The notes: generated by a model not told the origin, from the letters alone. A DNA stretch of 64,000 nucleotides from CALBPI01 sp942491885 (GCA_942491885.1 CALOCQ010000003.1:248001-312000); one strand, 5' to 3'. Shown: positions 25,898-34,733, counted from the first letter of the stretch. Program-made: numbers and translations.

Positions 25898-26494
25898 ATG
25901 CGTAACGACACGTTCCCGCCGGTCATCTTTATCTTGCTGATTGCGAATGCCGTGGTCTATGTCGCCGAGGATTACCTCGGTTTGCGCGGCTTTACCCAGA
26001 CCAGACTCGCATTACATGCCAATTCGGATTTGTTCCGCCCGTGGCAGTTGCTCACCTACGGTTTCCTGCATGCCAATGTCATGCACCTTGCGCTGAATAT
26101 GTTTGCGCTGTGGATGTTCGGGCGCACAATGGAAGTGGTCTGGGGCTCGCAGCGATTCGCGATCTATTACGGCGTGTGTGTGCTGGGCGCCGCTTTCGCC
26201 CAGATTGCTATGGCCTACATCAGCGGCGAGCCTTCGGTGACCGTCGGTGCATCGGGCGGGGTATTCGGCGTGTTGCTTGCGTTCGGCATGACATTCCCGA
26301 ACCAGCGCATCCTGTTGCTGATTCCGCCGATCCCGCTCAAAGCCAAGTATTTCGTCATAATCTATGGTGTTATCGAATTGTACTTCGGACTCAGCCGGCC
26401 TTCGTCCGGTGTTGCCCACTTCGCCCACCTGGGCGGTATGGTCGTAGGCCTGATCTTGATACTCTATTGGCGCAAGCAGCGTCGCATTCGTTAA
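25898..26494 (+). CDS. Rhomboid intramembrane serine protease
   Basis: 198 residues with six membrane segments. The catalytic Ser is S119 in GASGGVFG and the catalytic His is H177 in HFAHLGG, forming the expected dyad. The N-terminal HANVMHLALNMFALWMFG matches the rhomboid loop and helix. The start at 25898 has an AAGG ribosome-binding site at 25887-25890. It cleaves membrane proteins within the bilayer; the substrate is unknown. Divergent from uvrA. Confidence 0.92.
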   Translation: MRNDTFPPVIFILLIANAVVYVAEDYLGLRGFTQTRLALHANSDLFRPWQLLTYGFLHANVMHLALNMFALWMFGRTMEVVWGSQRFAIYYGVCVLGAAFAQIAMAYISGEPSVTVGASGGVFGVLLAFGMTFPNQRILLLIPPIPLKAKYFVIIYGVIELYFGLSRPSSGVAHFAHLGGMVVGLILILYWRKQRRIR

Positions 26495-26519
26495 TTCATT
26501 AAATTCCGGGAGCTCCCCA

Positions 26520-27095
26520 ATGCTGGTTCGATACCCTTTGAAATTCCTGATACCCGTCGCAACACTCTTGCTTGCCGGTTGCGGCGGCGATAAACCTGCG
26601 TCAAGCGTGCCGACGAAGCCGGCCGCCGAGGCCCAGACGACAACTCTGGACACGCTGGTCGCAACATTGCAGCCGTCCAGCGGGTCGAACGTGAGCGGCG
26701 TAGTTGTGCTGACCCGCGAAGGTGATCAGCTTATCCTTGGTGCGGCAATTGATGGTGTTGCTGCCGGCGAGCACGGCATACATGTGCACGAGAATGGCGA
26801 TTGCAGCGCGCCCGATGGTAGCTCCGCCGGGGGGCACTTCGATCCGGACAGTTCACCGCACGGTGCGCCGACGGCTGATCAGGCGGCACGCCATGCCGGC
26901 GATTTCGGCAACTTTACCGCCGACAAGTTTGAGCAGGGCAAGTTTTCGATCACCAAGCGGTCGGACGCGGCGCTGGAAATTTTCGATGGTCGCGCGATTA
27001 TTGTTCATGCCAAACCGGATGATCTTGTCAGTCAGCCTTCCGGCGCGGCGGGTGCGCGAATCGCATGCGGCGTACTCAAGCCGCTGCAGCGCTAA
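26520..27095 (+). CDS. sodC: Superoxide dismutase [Cu-Zn], lipoprotein form
   Basis: 191 residues. Lipobox LLLAGC (Cys21) predicts a periplasm-facing lipoprotein. Metal ligands are all present: HVH in GIHVHENGDC (Cu), GGHF (bridging His), SPHG and RHAGD (Zn), and VHA near the end (Cu); the Cys of GDC and the Cys of IACG can form the structural disulfide. It removes superoxide in the periplasm. 25 bp after the rhomboid gene, possibly co-transcribed. Confidence 0.93.
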   Translation: MLVRYPLKFLIPVATLLLAGCGGDKPASSVPTKPAAEAQTTTLDTLVATLQPSSGSNVSGVVVLTREGDQLILGAAIDGVAAGEHGIHVHENGDCSAPDGSSAGGHFDPDSSPHGAPTADQAARHAGDFGNFTADKFEQGKFSITKRSDAALEIFDGRAIIVHAKPDDLVSQPSGAAGARIACGVLKPLQR

Positions 27096-27136
27096 CGCGG
27101 GCAGTATTTTGCCGGCACCCCCCCGGCACAGACCGA

Positions 27137-28123
27137 TCAGGCGCGGATGGGTGGCGCGTCGAGCAGCGCCATTTGTTCGCGTAAGCTCAGAATGTGGTCG
27201 TTCCAGTAGCGTTGTGAATCAAACCATGGGAAAGCCTGCTTGAATGCCGGGTCCTGCCAGCGTCGCGCCAGCCACGCGCTGTAGTGCATCAATCGCAACG
27301 TGCGCAGCGGTTCGATCATTGCGAGCTCGGCGTAGTCGAAATCGCGAAACGACTCATAGCCCTCAAGCAGTGGCCCCAGTTGTGCGCTTTGTTCGTCTGC
27401 GTCGCCCGACATGAACATCCATAAATCCTGAATAGCCGGTCCGTTGCAGACATCGTCGGTATCGACAATGTGCAACTGCTCGCCGTCCTGCAGCACGTTG
27501 CCGGGGTGTAGATCGCCGTGGATGCGTATCTCGCGTATCGGGCCGAGCTCGTCGAGTCGCCACTCCACACGTTCGAGCACATCGTCCGCCAGACTGGCAT
27601 AAGCGTCGTATAGCTCGTCCGGAATGATTTCATTGTCGAGCAGGTAGTCTCTCGAATCGTAGCCGAACCGCTCCAGCGTGATGCCCGGGCGCAGGGAAAA
27701 CCTGCCGCGTTCACCCAGCAGGTGGATCCGCGCGGTTAGTCTGCCGAGCTGGCGCAATGTTTCGTCGTCATCCAGTGTCGGCCAGCGGCCGCCCTTGCAG
27801 GGATACAGCGCGAAGCGGAATTCGTCGTAGCGGTTGAGCGATTGCCCGTCGCTGACGAGTGGTGCGACGACGGGCAGATCGAGCGCTTCGAGCTCGATCG
27901 CGAAATGGTGTTCCTCTTCGATCGCCGCGTCCGACCAGCGTGCCGGTCGGTAGAATTTGGCAACCAGCGGGTCGTCATCACGCATACCGACGCGATAAAC
28001 GCGATTCTCATAGCTGTTCAGCGCCAGCAACTCGCCGCTGCAACGGCGACCTGTCGACTCGATGGCGCCAAGAATGTCGTCGGGCAACAGCGTTTGAAAG
28101 CCGGGTTCGGGTCTCTTTGTCAT
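27137..28123 (-). CDS. srkA: Stress response serine/threonine kinase SrkA (YihE-like)
   Basis: 328 residues from the ATG at 28123, the same length as E. coli SrkA as I recall it; upstream starts at 28135 and 28180 are less likely. An aminoglycoside phosphotransferase-like kinase fold: VAKFYRP (ATP lysine), IRIHGDLHPGNVL (catalytic loop) and HIVDTDDV (metal Asp). In E. coli the kinase counters MazEF-mediated death under stress. It is convergent with sodC. Confidence 0.92.
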   Translation of the reverse strand: MTKRPEPGFQTLLPDDILGAIESTGRRCSGELLALNSYENRVYRVGMRDDDPLVAKFYRPARWSDAAIEEEHHFAIELEALDLPVVAPLVSDGQSLNRYDEFRFALYPCKGGRWPTLDDDETLRQLGRLTARIHLLGERGRFSLRPGITLERFGYDSRDYLLDNEIIPDELYDAYASLADDVLERVEWRLDELGPIREIRIHGDLHPGNVLQDGEQLHIVDTDDVCNGPAIQDLWMFMSGDADEQSAQLGPLLEGYESFRDFDYAELAMIEPLRTLRLMHYSAWLARRWQDPAFKQAFPWFDSQRYWNDHILSLREQMALLDAPPIRA

Positions 28124-28264
28124 GCTGCGCAGCATACGCTGACACGGGCGGTGTTGCGCGGTCGGGAGGCGCTGCTGCAACGGCCTGCTGGACTATGAGA
28201 AGATATCGGTCATCGCAAGCCGTGCGTTCAGCATCCGGCTTTCCTAGAATTTCGGGACGCATTC

Positions 28265-29929
28265 ATGAACAAGCGACGCTTACTTTGCAGAAAACAACCA
28301 GCGGGTCATATAGCTTCGGCATTGCATCTGCCACGAAGGCTCGCCCGTCTGTCAGGCCTCGGACTGATCGCGGTTGTCACCAGTGCCTGCGCCGTTATCG
28401 GCGAACCCGGGCCGCAAGAGTCTGATTCATATTGGCGAGCCGCCGGCGAAACGGCGCTGTCCGACGCCTTAGGGCGCCAGCCAGTGGTCGGCAAGGCTCA
28501 GGGCATCATCCTGTTTATCGGCGACGGCATGGGTCCGGCGACGGTGACCGCCGCGCGAATCTATGCGGGGCAACAGGTCGGGCTTGCCGGCGAGGAATAT
28601 AGCTTGTCTTTCGAATCCTTCCCGAATGTGGGCTTGATGAAAACCTACAACGTCAACCAACAGACGCCCGATTCTGCCGGCACGATGACCGCGATGATGA
28701 CCGGCGTCAAAACTGACGCAGGCCTGATTTCCGTCAATGCACAAACTCGCCGCAGCGATTGCGCGAGCAGTCAGGGTAAAGAGGTCGTCACGTTGCTCGA
28801 GCAGCTCGAGACGGCGGGCTGGTCTACTGGCGTCGTGAGTACGGCGCGCCTTACCCATGCAACGCCGGCTGCAGCCTACGCGCACGTCCCCGAGCGGGGC
28901 TGGGAAGACGACAGCGCGATTCCGCGCGATCAGCGCAGCAAGGGCTGCAAGGACATCGCGCGACAGCTGATCGAATTTCCGTATGGCGACGGACTCGAGG
29001 TGGCAATGGGTGGCGGCAGACGACACTTTCTGCCGCGCGAGAAGTCCGGCGCGCCGTTTGCCGATCCGGAATTCCCGGAGTTGACTGGCCGGCGTCTTGA
29101 CGGTCGCGATCTCACCGAGGAATGGCGCCGGCAGCAGCGCGCCGCGTGGGTCTGGAACAGCGCACAACTTGACGCGCTGGACCTGGATCAGGTCGACCAC
29201 CTGCTGGGCACGTTCAATCCGTCGCACATGCAATATGAGCTGGATCGTGACAATGACCCGGGTGGTGAGCCATCACTGGCGGAAATGACCGCGGCCGCGC
29301 TGCGCATCCTGCGCCGCAATCCGAAAGGATTTTTGTTAGTCGTGGAGGGTGGTCGTATCGATCACGCCCATCATGCGACGAATGCGAAACGCGCGCTGGC
29401 GGATGCCGTCGCGTTGGCCGACGCGGTCGCGGTTGCGGATGACGCCACTGGCGACGACGACACACTGATCATTGTCACCGCGGATCACAGTCACGTAATG
29501 ACGATCGCCGGCTATGCAACGCGTGGTAACCCGATCCTTGGCGTATCGCGTGACAACAATGCCGCCGGCGACCCTTCTGAGGGTCCGGCGCTGGCCTCGG
29601 ACGATCTGCCTTACACCACGCTCGGTTATGCCAACGGACGTGGCGGGCGCATTCTGGATGACGAAATCAGCCTGGCGGGTGAAGAGATGATCTACGACGA
29701 GCCGCTAACGGCGCAACGGCGCCTTGACCTGACTGATGTCGATACGACGGCTGACAGCTTCCATCAGGAGTCGCTGGTGCCCTCGGGTGCCGAAACCCAT
29801 GGTGGTGAGGATGTCGCGTTATACGCCAAAGGCCCGTGGGCGCATCTGTTCACACGGACTGAAGAGCAGAGCTTCATCTACTACGTCATGCGCCACGCAA
29901 GCGGCATGGATACTCAGCCGGCGGATTAA
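28265..29929 (+). CDS. phoA: Alkaline phosphatase, lipoprotein form
   Basis: 554 residues. A lipobox (VVTSAC, Cys42) follows a basic N terminus. Family motifs: FIGDGMGPAT (metal Asp), nucleophile S137 in TPDSAGTMTAMMTG, VEGGRIDHAHH, VTADHSH and ETHGGEDVALYAKGP (metal His). It hydrolyses phosphomonoesters in the periplasm or at the cell surface. Its stop overlaps the convergent cmoB stop by 4 bp. No Pho box was identified. Confidence 0.92.
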   Translation: MNKRRLLCRKQPAGHIASALHLPRRLARLSGLGLIAVVTSACAVIGEPGPQESDSYWRAAGETALSDALGRQPVVGKAQGIILFIGDGMGPATVTAARIYAGQQVGLAGEEYSLSFESFPNVGLMKTYNVNQQTPDSAGTMTAMMTGVKTDAGLISVNAQTRRSDCASSQGKEVVTLLEQLETAGWSTGVVSTARLTHATPAAAYAHVPERGWEDDSAIPRDQRSKGCKDIARQLIEFPYGDGLEVAMGGGRRHFLPREKSGAPFADPEFPELTGRRLDGRDLTEEWRRQQRAAWVWNSAQLDALDLDQVDHLLGTFNPSHMQYELDRDNDPGGEPSLAEMTAAALRILRRNPKGFLLVVEGGRIDHAHHATNAKRALADAVALADAVAVADDATGDDDTLIIVTADHSHVMTIAGYATRGNPILGVSRDNNAAGDPSEGPALASDDLPYTTLGYANGRGGRILDDEISLAGEEMIYDEPLTAQRRLDLTDVDTTADSFHQESLVPSGAETHGGEDVALYAKGPWAHLFTRTEEQSFIYYVMRHASGMDTQPAD

Positions 29930-30921
29930 CCGCGTGCTTTGCGTTCGGCGATAACGACCGAACGCCTCGGTGCCGGATGGCCTTCGACGGTGCGTGATCG
30001 GTCGGCGAGGTCCAGTGCATTGGCGAGTGAGTGGAATGTCATCCATTCGGTCGGGCGTTGTTCGCCCGTCGTCGTCACGCTCTCGTCAACACAGCGGATA
30101 TTCTCGTAGCCGACGCGCGCCAGCCAGATTTTCAACATGTCGACCGAGGGCAGGAACCAGACATTGCGCATCCCCGCATAGCGTCCTGCCGGAACAAGCA
30201 GTGTCGTCTCGTCGCCGTCGACCACCAGCGTCTCGAGCACCAGCTCGCCGCCCGGGCGCAGATGCCGGCCGATGCGCTCGAGGTGTTCGAGCGGCGAACG
30301 ACGGTGATAGAGCACCCCCATCGATAAAACGGTGTCGAACGCCATGACTTGCGGTAGCGCTTCGAAAGCGAGCGGCAGCATCGCCGTTTGCCGGCACGCC
30401 AGATAGCGATTGATGGCGAGATATTGCGCATAAAACAATAGTGTCGGATCGACATTGAGCACGGCGCGTGCGCCGCGACCGGCGCACCGCCAGCTGAAAT
30501 AGCCATTGCCGCCGCCGATGTCGAGCACGCTGCGACCGTCGAGCGGCGCCATAGCGTCGGCGATACGATGCCACTTCAAGTTGCTGCGCCATTCGGTGTC
30601 AATGTCGGTGGTCGCAATGCGAAACGGGCCTTTGCGCCACGGCGATAATAGCCGCAAGTTGTCCGCCAGCTGTTGCGCGGTGGCATCGTCAATCTCGGCA
30701 TTGGCACTCACCGGGTCGCCGTCGAGCACGACTCGCGAGGCGCCGATATCGGGCAGTCGCTCTACTGCATGCAACCAGCCGGGCGCATCGCCGTGACGTA
30801 AGCGCTCGACGTTTTTGATCAACGCGCGCTCGTATGCCGCGGAGTATTCGGCGAACGGACCGTCGCGCAGCGCCTCGGCAACGCTGGCCGGGCTTAGCGA
30901 GGGTTGCTCAGTCGTTGTCAC
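29926..30921 (-). CDS. cmoB: tRNA U34 carboxymethyltransferase CmoB
   Basis: 331 residues. Conserved blocks: LMPW-like LLSPWRKGPF, DTEWRSNLKWHRI, the SAM site LDIGGGNGYFSWR, VDPTLLFYAQ, and SMGVLYHRRSPLEHL. It transfers carboxymethyl from carboxy-SAM to 5-hydroxyuridine at tRNA position 34. I prefer the GTG at 30921 because it overlaps the cmoA stop by 14 bp; a TTG at 30933 also fits. Expressed with cmoA. Confidence 0.95.
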   Translation of the reverse strand: MTTTEQPSLSPASVAEALRDGPFAEYSAAYERALIKNVERLRHGDAPGWLHAVERLPDIGASRVVLDGDPVSANAEIDDATAQQLADNLRLLSPWRKGPFRIATTDIDTEWRSNLKWHRIADAMAPLDGRSVLDIGGGNGYFSWRCAGRGARAVLNVDPTLLFYAQYLAINRYLACRQTAMLPLAFEALPQVMAFDTVLSMGVLYHRRSPLEHLERIGRHLRPGGELVLETLVVDGDETTLLVPAGRYAGMRNVWFLPSVDMLKIWLARVGYENIRCVDESVTTTGEQRPTEWMTFHSLANALDLADRSRTVEGHPAPRRSVVIAERKARG

Positions 30922-31642
30922 GGAATGCCACAATCGAGCCGAAATTCAGATTGGCCTGCCACAAGGTCACGCGCCGAAAGCCAATTTCCTCCAGCCGTGC
31001 AATATGCCGCTCGCGCGTATCGGCGATCAGCACGTTTTCAAGCGCATTGCGCTTACCGGCGATCTCCATTTCCGAATAATGGTTGCGACGTTTGAAATCA
31101 TGGTGCAACCGGGTCATCAGCAATTGCGTTGCGGGCTCGTTGAACCTGAATTTCTCCGACAGGATCAGCGCGCCATCCGGCCGTAGTCCTGCATAGATGC
31201 GTGCAAGCAGGTCGCGCCGCAACGCCGGTTGAACAAACTGCAATGTGAAATTCAATACGACCAGGCTGGCGTCGCTGATGGGCGTGTCGGCAATATCTTC
31301 ACAGCGCAGATCGATCGTCTGTGGCTGATTACCCAGGGCGTCGTCTGACCGACAGCGTTCGATCATCGCGGCCGAGTTGTCGACCGCGACGATGTGTGCG
31401 GCGCGGTTTTCGAGGCCCATGCAGATTGCCAGCGTGGCAGCACCCAGCGAGCAGCCGAGGTCATAGCAAGTGCCTTGCGGCGGCACTAATGCGCTGGCGA
31501 ATCCGCGGATACCATCAAGTGTGTCGGCATAGCCCGGCACAGACCGGTTGATCATGTCCGGAAAGACGGCCGCTACAGAGTCATCGAATTTGAACGGCTT
31601 GCCGTTGCCGTGGTCGGATTGATAAATGGTGTCTTTGCTCAT
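30908..31642 (-). CDS. cmoA: Carboxy-S-adenosyl-L-methionine synthase CmoA
   Basis: 244 residues from the ATG at 31642 (MSKDTIYQSD, close to other CmoA starts). Motifs: FKFDDSVAAVFPDMINRS, CYDLGCSLGAAT (SAM site), LNFTLQFVQP and ILSEKFRF. It makes carboxy-SAM from prephenate and SAM, the donor for CmoB. Overlaps cmoB, so the two are translationally coupled. Confidence 0.95.
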   Translation of the reverse strand: MSKDTIYQSDHGNGKPFKFDDSVAAVFPDMINRSVPGYADTLDGIRGFASALVPPQGTCYDLGCSLGAATLAICMGLENRAAHIVAVDNSAAMIERCRSDDALGNQPQTIDLRCEDIADTPISDASLVVLNFTLQFVQPALRRDLLARIYAGLRPDGALILSEKFRFNEPATQLLMTRLHHDFKRRNHYSEMEIAGKRNALENVLIADTRERHIARLEEIGFRRVTLWQANLNFGSIVAFRDND

Positions 31643-31719
31643 TGAGGCGGGGCCCGAATAACAGTGGCCTCTATTGTAGAGTCTGTGGCGCACATCCGCG
31701 ATTGCTTCGGCGTCACTGT

Positions 31720-31725
31720 TACACT
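31720..31725 (+). promoter_or_regulatory. Extended -10 element for the M15 peptidase gene
   Basis: TG-T-TACACT (31717-31725) matches an extended -10, with no good -35. A start near 31732 would favour the TTG at 31772 as the peptidase start. It lies in the space between cmoA and the peptidase gene. Confidence 0.35.
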
Positions 31726-31771
31726 AGTTGAATTGTCGGCATGGCCGGCCCCGTTCGAAGCAGGTGAGAGA

Positions 31772-32299
31772 TTGACGATACAATCCGAGGCATTGATTGG
31801 ATTGCTGGACAGTCTGGGCATTGATCGTGAGTACGCCGGTCATCGCGGGCTGCCGGTTTTCGCCGAAGCGCTGCAGCTGGTGAGCGCAGGTCCGAACATC
31901 ATCGGGCGCGAACAGCAGCTCGAGCCGGTCACTGCAGGACACTGGGTGGGTATGCGACAGGCCGCCGAAGCTGACGGGATTGACCTGTTGCTGGTCAGCG
32001 GATTCCGTAGCTATGACTATCAGGCGTCACTGATACAGCGCAAACTCGATGCCGGAACGCAGCTCCCGGATATCCTCAGCGTCAACGCCCCACCGGGCTG
32101 CAGTGAGCACCATACCGGCTGTGCCGTGGATATCGCGACGCCGGGATTTCCGCCTTTGACCGAGGCCTTCGAGCGTAGCGAGGCGTTTGCCTGGCTCACC
32201 AAAAATGCAGGGAATCACGGTTTTTCAATGAGTTACCCCCGTGACAATCGCTTTGGCTATATCTATGAGCCGTGGCACTGGTGTCGTAGCCTGGTCTGA
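31772..32299 (+). CDS. M15-family D-alanyl-D-alanine carboxypeptidase
   Basis: 175 residues from a TTG at 31772 preceded by AGGTGAG (31762-31768); a GTG at 31664 would add a leader that does not look like family sequence. Motifs of the VanY/LdcB-type zinc fold: SGFRSYDYQASLIQRK, PPGCSEHHTGCAVDI (His and Asp ligands) and EPWHW. It trims terminal D-Ala from peptidoglycan stems. No signal peptide is visible from the chosen start, so either it is cytoplasmic or the longer start applies. Confidence 0.8.
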   Translation: MTIQSEALIGLLDSLGIDREYAGHRGLPVFAEALQLVSAGPNIIGREQQLEPVTAGHWVGMRQAAEADGIDLLLVSGFRSYDYQASLIQRKLDAGTQLPDILSVNAPPGCSEHHTGCAVDIATPGFPPLTEAFERSEAFAWLTKNAGNHGFSMSYPRDNRFGYIYEPWHWCRSLV

Positions 32300-32354
32300 T
32301 TCGGCTGTTGGTTCGCAGCCCGTGCCCCGACTGGCTTTTTCTTCTTATTCGCGG

Positions 32355-32383
32355 TTGACACAGCCGCGCTTCGCAATGACAAT
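32355..32383 (+). promoter_or_regulatory. Sigma-70 promoter of the tRNA operon
   Basis: TTGACA (32355-32360), a 17-base spacer and GACAAT (32378-32383). An AT-rich tract (TTTTTCTTCTTATT at 32336-32349) lies upstream like an UP element, and the DNA after the -10 (AGCTGGC) is GC-rich, as in stringently controlled stable-RNA promoters. tRNA-Tyr begins 17 bases after the -10. Confidence 0.7.
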
Positions 32384-32400
32384 AGCTGGCTGATTTGTGC

Positions 32401-32485
32401 GGAGGGGTACTCAAGCGGTCAACGAGGGCAGACTGTAAATCTGCTGGCTATGCCTACGTAGGTTCGAATCCTACCCCCTCCACCA
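32401..32485 (+). tRNA. tRNA-Tyr (GUA)
   Basis: 85 bases including CCA. Acceptor stem GGAGGGG pairs with CCCCTCC; class II variable arm; anticodon GTA at 32435-32437; T loop TTCGAAT. First gene of the tRNA-tuf cluster. Confidence 0.97.
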
Positions 32486-32595
32486 TGGATTTGGTGAGGA
32501 TCGGGCATCGCCAATTTGAGCGCGTCGGGTACCCATTTCGGGAAACACAAAGCAGAGAAGAGCGAACAATTTTTGAGATGCTGGCTGGTAAGCCC

Positions 32596-32626
32596 GCCGG
32601 ATTGCAATATGCATTCCGGCTTTTTT
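32596..32626 (+). terminator. Rho-independent terminator after tRNA-Tyr
   Basis: An 11-bp stem with one T-T mismatch (32596-32606 with 32610-32620) closes a 3-base loop and is followed directly by six T (32621-32626). It lies in the 242-bp gap between tRNA-Tyr and tRNA-Gly, so readthrough or a separate promoter is needed for the two downstream tRNAs. Confidence 0.85.
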
Positions 32627-32727
32627 GGCGGCTGGGCATATGGTCGGGAATACGGGCCGGTGAGCGGTGCGTTCGACCAGGTTGTGTTGGTCAGGTAGTT
32701 GATAGCAGGTCGAACCGGAAAGGTCAG

Positions 32728-32801
<74 letters not shown>

Positions 32802-32823
32802 ACTACGTGAGGCAGGAGTAAAT

Positions 32824-32899
<76 letters not shown>

Positions 32900-33042
32900 T
32901 CCGGCACGGTTGCCAGGTTGTTCGAAAAATTGAGATGCCAGTGGTTGTTAACAACGGCTGGCCGAATGTGAAAGTCCGGGACGGGGCGTGAGTGCTCGTC
33001 CGTTGTGTTTATCAGGGTTAATCAGGACCGGAGAAGAGGTCG

Positions 33043-34233
33043 ATGTCAAAAGAGAAATTTCAAAGAACCAAACCGCACGTAAACGTAGGCACGATTGGCC
33101 ACGTTGACCACGGCAAGACGACGCTGACAGCGGCGCTGACGAAGGTAATGGCGGAGAAGCACGGCGGTGAAGTTCGTGCCTATGACCAGATCGACAACGC
33201 TCCGGAAGAGCGTGCACGCGGCATCACGATTGCCACCGCGCACGTTGAGTACGAGAGCGACCTGCGCCACTACGCGCACGTTGACTGCCCGGGGCACGCT
33301 GACTATGTGAAGAACATGATCACCGGTGCGGCGCAGATGGACGGCGCGATCCTGGTAGTTAACGCTGCTGATGGCCCGATGCCGCAGACGCGCGAGCACA
33401 TCCTGCTGGCACGCCAGGTCGGCGTTCCCTACATCGTTGTGTACATGAACAAAGCGGACATGGTCGACGATGAAGAGCTGTTAGAGCTGGTCGAGATGGA
33501 AATACGCGATCTGCTGTCTACCTACGAGTTCCCTGGCGACGACACACCGGTGATCACCGGTTCGGCGCTCAAGGCGTTCGAAGGCGACGAGTCAGAGATT
33601 GGCGTGCCGTCGATCTTCAAGCTGATCGAGGCGATGGACAGCTACATTCCGGAGCCGGAGCGCGCGATTGACGGCGACTTCCTGATGCCTGTGGAAGACG
33701 TGTTCTCGATCTCGGGTCGCGGCACGGTAGTGACCGGTCGTATCGAGCGTGGCATCGTCAACGTGGGTGATGAGATTGAGATCGTGGGTATCCACCCGAC
33801 GACCAAGACCATCTGCACGGGCGTTGAGATGTTCAGAAAGCTGCTTGACCAGGGTCAGGCGGGCGACAACGTTGGCGTATTGCTGCGCGGCACCAAGCGT
33901 GACGAAGTCGAGCGCGGCCAGGTACTGGCCAAGCCGGGTTCCATCACACCGCACACGAAGTTCGAGGCGGAAGTCTACATCCTGAACAAGGAAGAAGGCG
34001 GTCGTCATACACCGTTCTTCAAAGGCTACCGTCCGCAGTTCTACTTCCGCACGACGGATGTAACGGGTGCGTGCGAGTTGCCGGAAGGCACCGAGATGGT
34101 AATGCCGGGCGATAACGTACAGATGGTGGTCGAGCTGATAGCGCCGATCGCGATGGAAGACGGACTTCGCTTTGCGATTCGTGAAGGTGGCCGTACCGTA
34201 GGTGCGGGCGTCGTAGCGAAGATCCTCGAGTAA
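33043..34233 (+). CDS. tuf: Elongation factor Tu, intact copy
   Basis: 396 residues. GTPase motifs GHVDHGKTTLT, DCPGHADY and NKADMVDD are present, as are domains 2 and 3 up to AGVVAKILE. It carries aminoacyl-tRNA to the ribosome. Since the second copy is frameshifted, this may be the only source of full-length EF-Tu. Ribosome-binding site GGAGAAGAGG at 33030-33039. Confidence 0.97.
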   Translation: MSKEKFQRTKPHVNVGTIGHVDHGKTTLTAALTKVMAEKHGGEVRAYDQIDNAPEERARGITIATAHVEYESDLRHYAHVDCPGHADYVKNMITGAAQMDGAILVVNAADGPMPQTREHILLARQVGVPYIVVYMNKADMVDDEELLELVEMEIRDLLSTYEFPGDDTPVITGSALKAFEGDESEIGVPSIFKLIEAMDSYIPEPERAIDGDFLMPVEDVFSISGRGTVVTGRIERGIVNVGDEIEIVGIHPTTKTICTGVEMFRKLLDQGQAGDNVGVLLRGTKRDEVERGQVLAKPGSITPHTKFEAEVYILNKEEGGRHTPFFKGYRPQFYFRTTDVTGACELPEGTEMVMPGDNVQMVVELIAPIAMEDGLRFAIREGGRTVGAGVVAKILE

Positions 34234-34238
34234 ACACC

Positions 34239-34276
34239 GTCATTGCGAGGCGGGCGAAGCCCGCTGCGGCAATCTC
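34239..34276. repeat. REP-like palindrome after tuf copy 1
   Basis: A palindromic element: ATTGC...GCAAT outside and GCGGGC GAA GCCCGC inside. The sequence GTCATTGCGAGG resembles widespread bacterial intergenic repeats; a half-copy in reverse (CGCTTCGCAATGAC) is in the tRNA promoter at about 32367-32380. An identical copy is at 51227-51264. Confidence 0.6.
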
Positions 34277-34347
34277 CTAACGCCGGGAAGGCGTGAAGAG
34301 AACGAAAGAGAAAGACAACGCGATTCACCCCATAAAGGTGCTCGCGG

Positions 34348-34434
34348 GCTGGCCGAGGATGGCCGGTGGTTTTCAGGAATGGCTCACTTCGCTGCGCTTT
34401 ACTTCCTGAAAACCACCGGCCACCCTCGACCAGC
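34348..34434 (+). other. Long hairpin A, copy 1
   Basis: A perfect 19-bp stem (34361-34379 with 34403-34421) closes a 23-base loop (34380-34402, TGGCTCACTTCG...). A weaker stem extends it outward to 34348 and 34434. No T run follows, so it is not a plain terminator. Its loop is complementary to most of the loop of hairpin B. Likely a processing or stability element in the tuf-secE transcript. Confidence 0.8.
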
Positions 34435-34488
34435 TTCAACAACTGAGAAGGGTGCGACTGACAAGGTGCCTCCGTAAACGCGCTGAAA

Positions 34489-34569
34489 GCCTGAGGGCTG
34501 GAAGCTCAATCACGGAAGTAAAGCGGAATGAAGTGAGCCATGGAGTGATTGAGCTTCCAGGCCTCAGGC
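34489..34569 (+). other. Long hairpin B, copy 1
   Basis: A 25-base arm (34489-34513) pairs with 34545-34569 with one G-G mismatch; the 31-base loop is 34514-34544. The arms differ from those of copy 2 (51473-51552) at six positions, all compensated by changes in the opposite arm, so pairing is conserved although sequence is not. Long duplexes like this are RNase III substrates (general knowledge). It lies 63 bp before tRNA-Trp. Confidence 0.82.
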
Positions 34570-34632
34570 GAACCGCTGACAAAGGGCAGATTGACTGACG
34601 CAACAGGTTTAGACAATTAGGTTTTCAGCTAC

Positions 34633-34708
34633 AGGCCAGTAGCTCAATTGGCAGAGCGGCGGTCTCCAAAACCGCAGGTTGGGGGTTCGATTCCCTCCTG
34701 GCCTGCCA
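34633..34708 (+). tRNA. tRNA-Trp (CCA)
   Basis: 76 bases including CCA. Acceptor AGGCCAG pairs with CTGGCCT; anticodon CCA at 34666-34668 between GCGGT and ACCGC. Lies 25 bp before secE, an arrangement also known in pseudomonads. Confidence 0.96.
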
Positions 34709-34733
34709 GTCTGCTGGTAACCGGTTCGGGTAC

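Larger units (their letters stand above)
33023..34334 (+). repeat. Duplicated segment, tuf copy 1 with flanks
   Basis: This 1312-bp block is nearly identical to 50010-51322. Identity starts 20 bp before the tuf start (CAGGACCGGAG) and runs 101 bp past its stop. The second copy is one base longer because of the insertion at 50907. The pattern fits gene conversion between the two tuf loci. Confidence 0.9.

Noticed and set aside
27096..27136. GC-rich hairpin between sodC and srkA as a bidirectional terminator
   Set aside because: The stem is only about 6 bp and no T run follows on either strand.
34633..34708. tRNA-Trp between tuf and secE as a novel insertion
   Set aside because: The same arrangement is known in pseudomonads, so it is ordinary.
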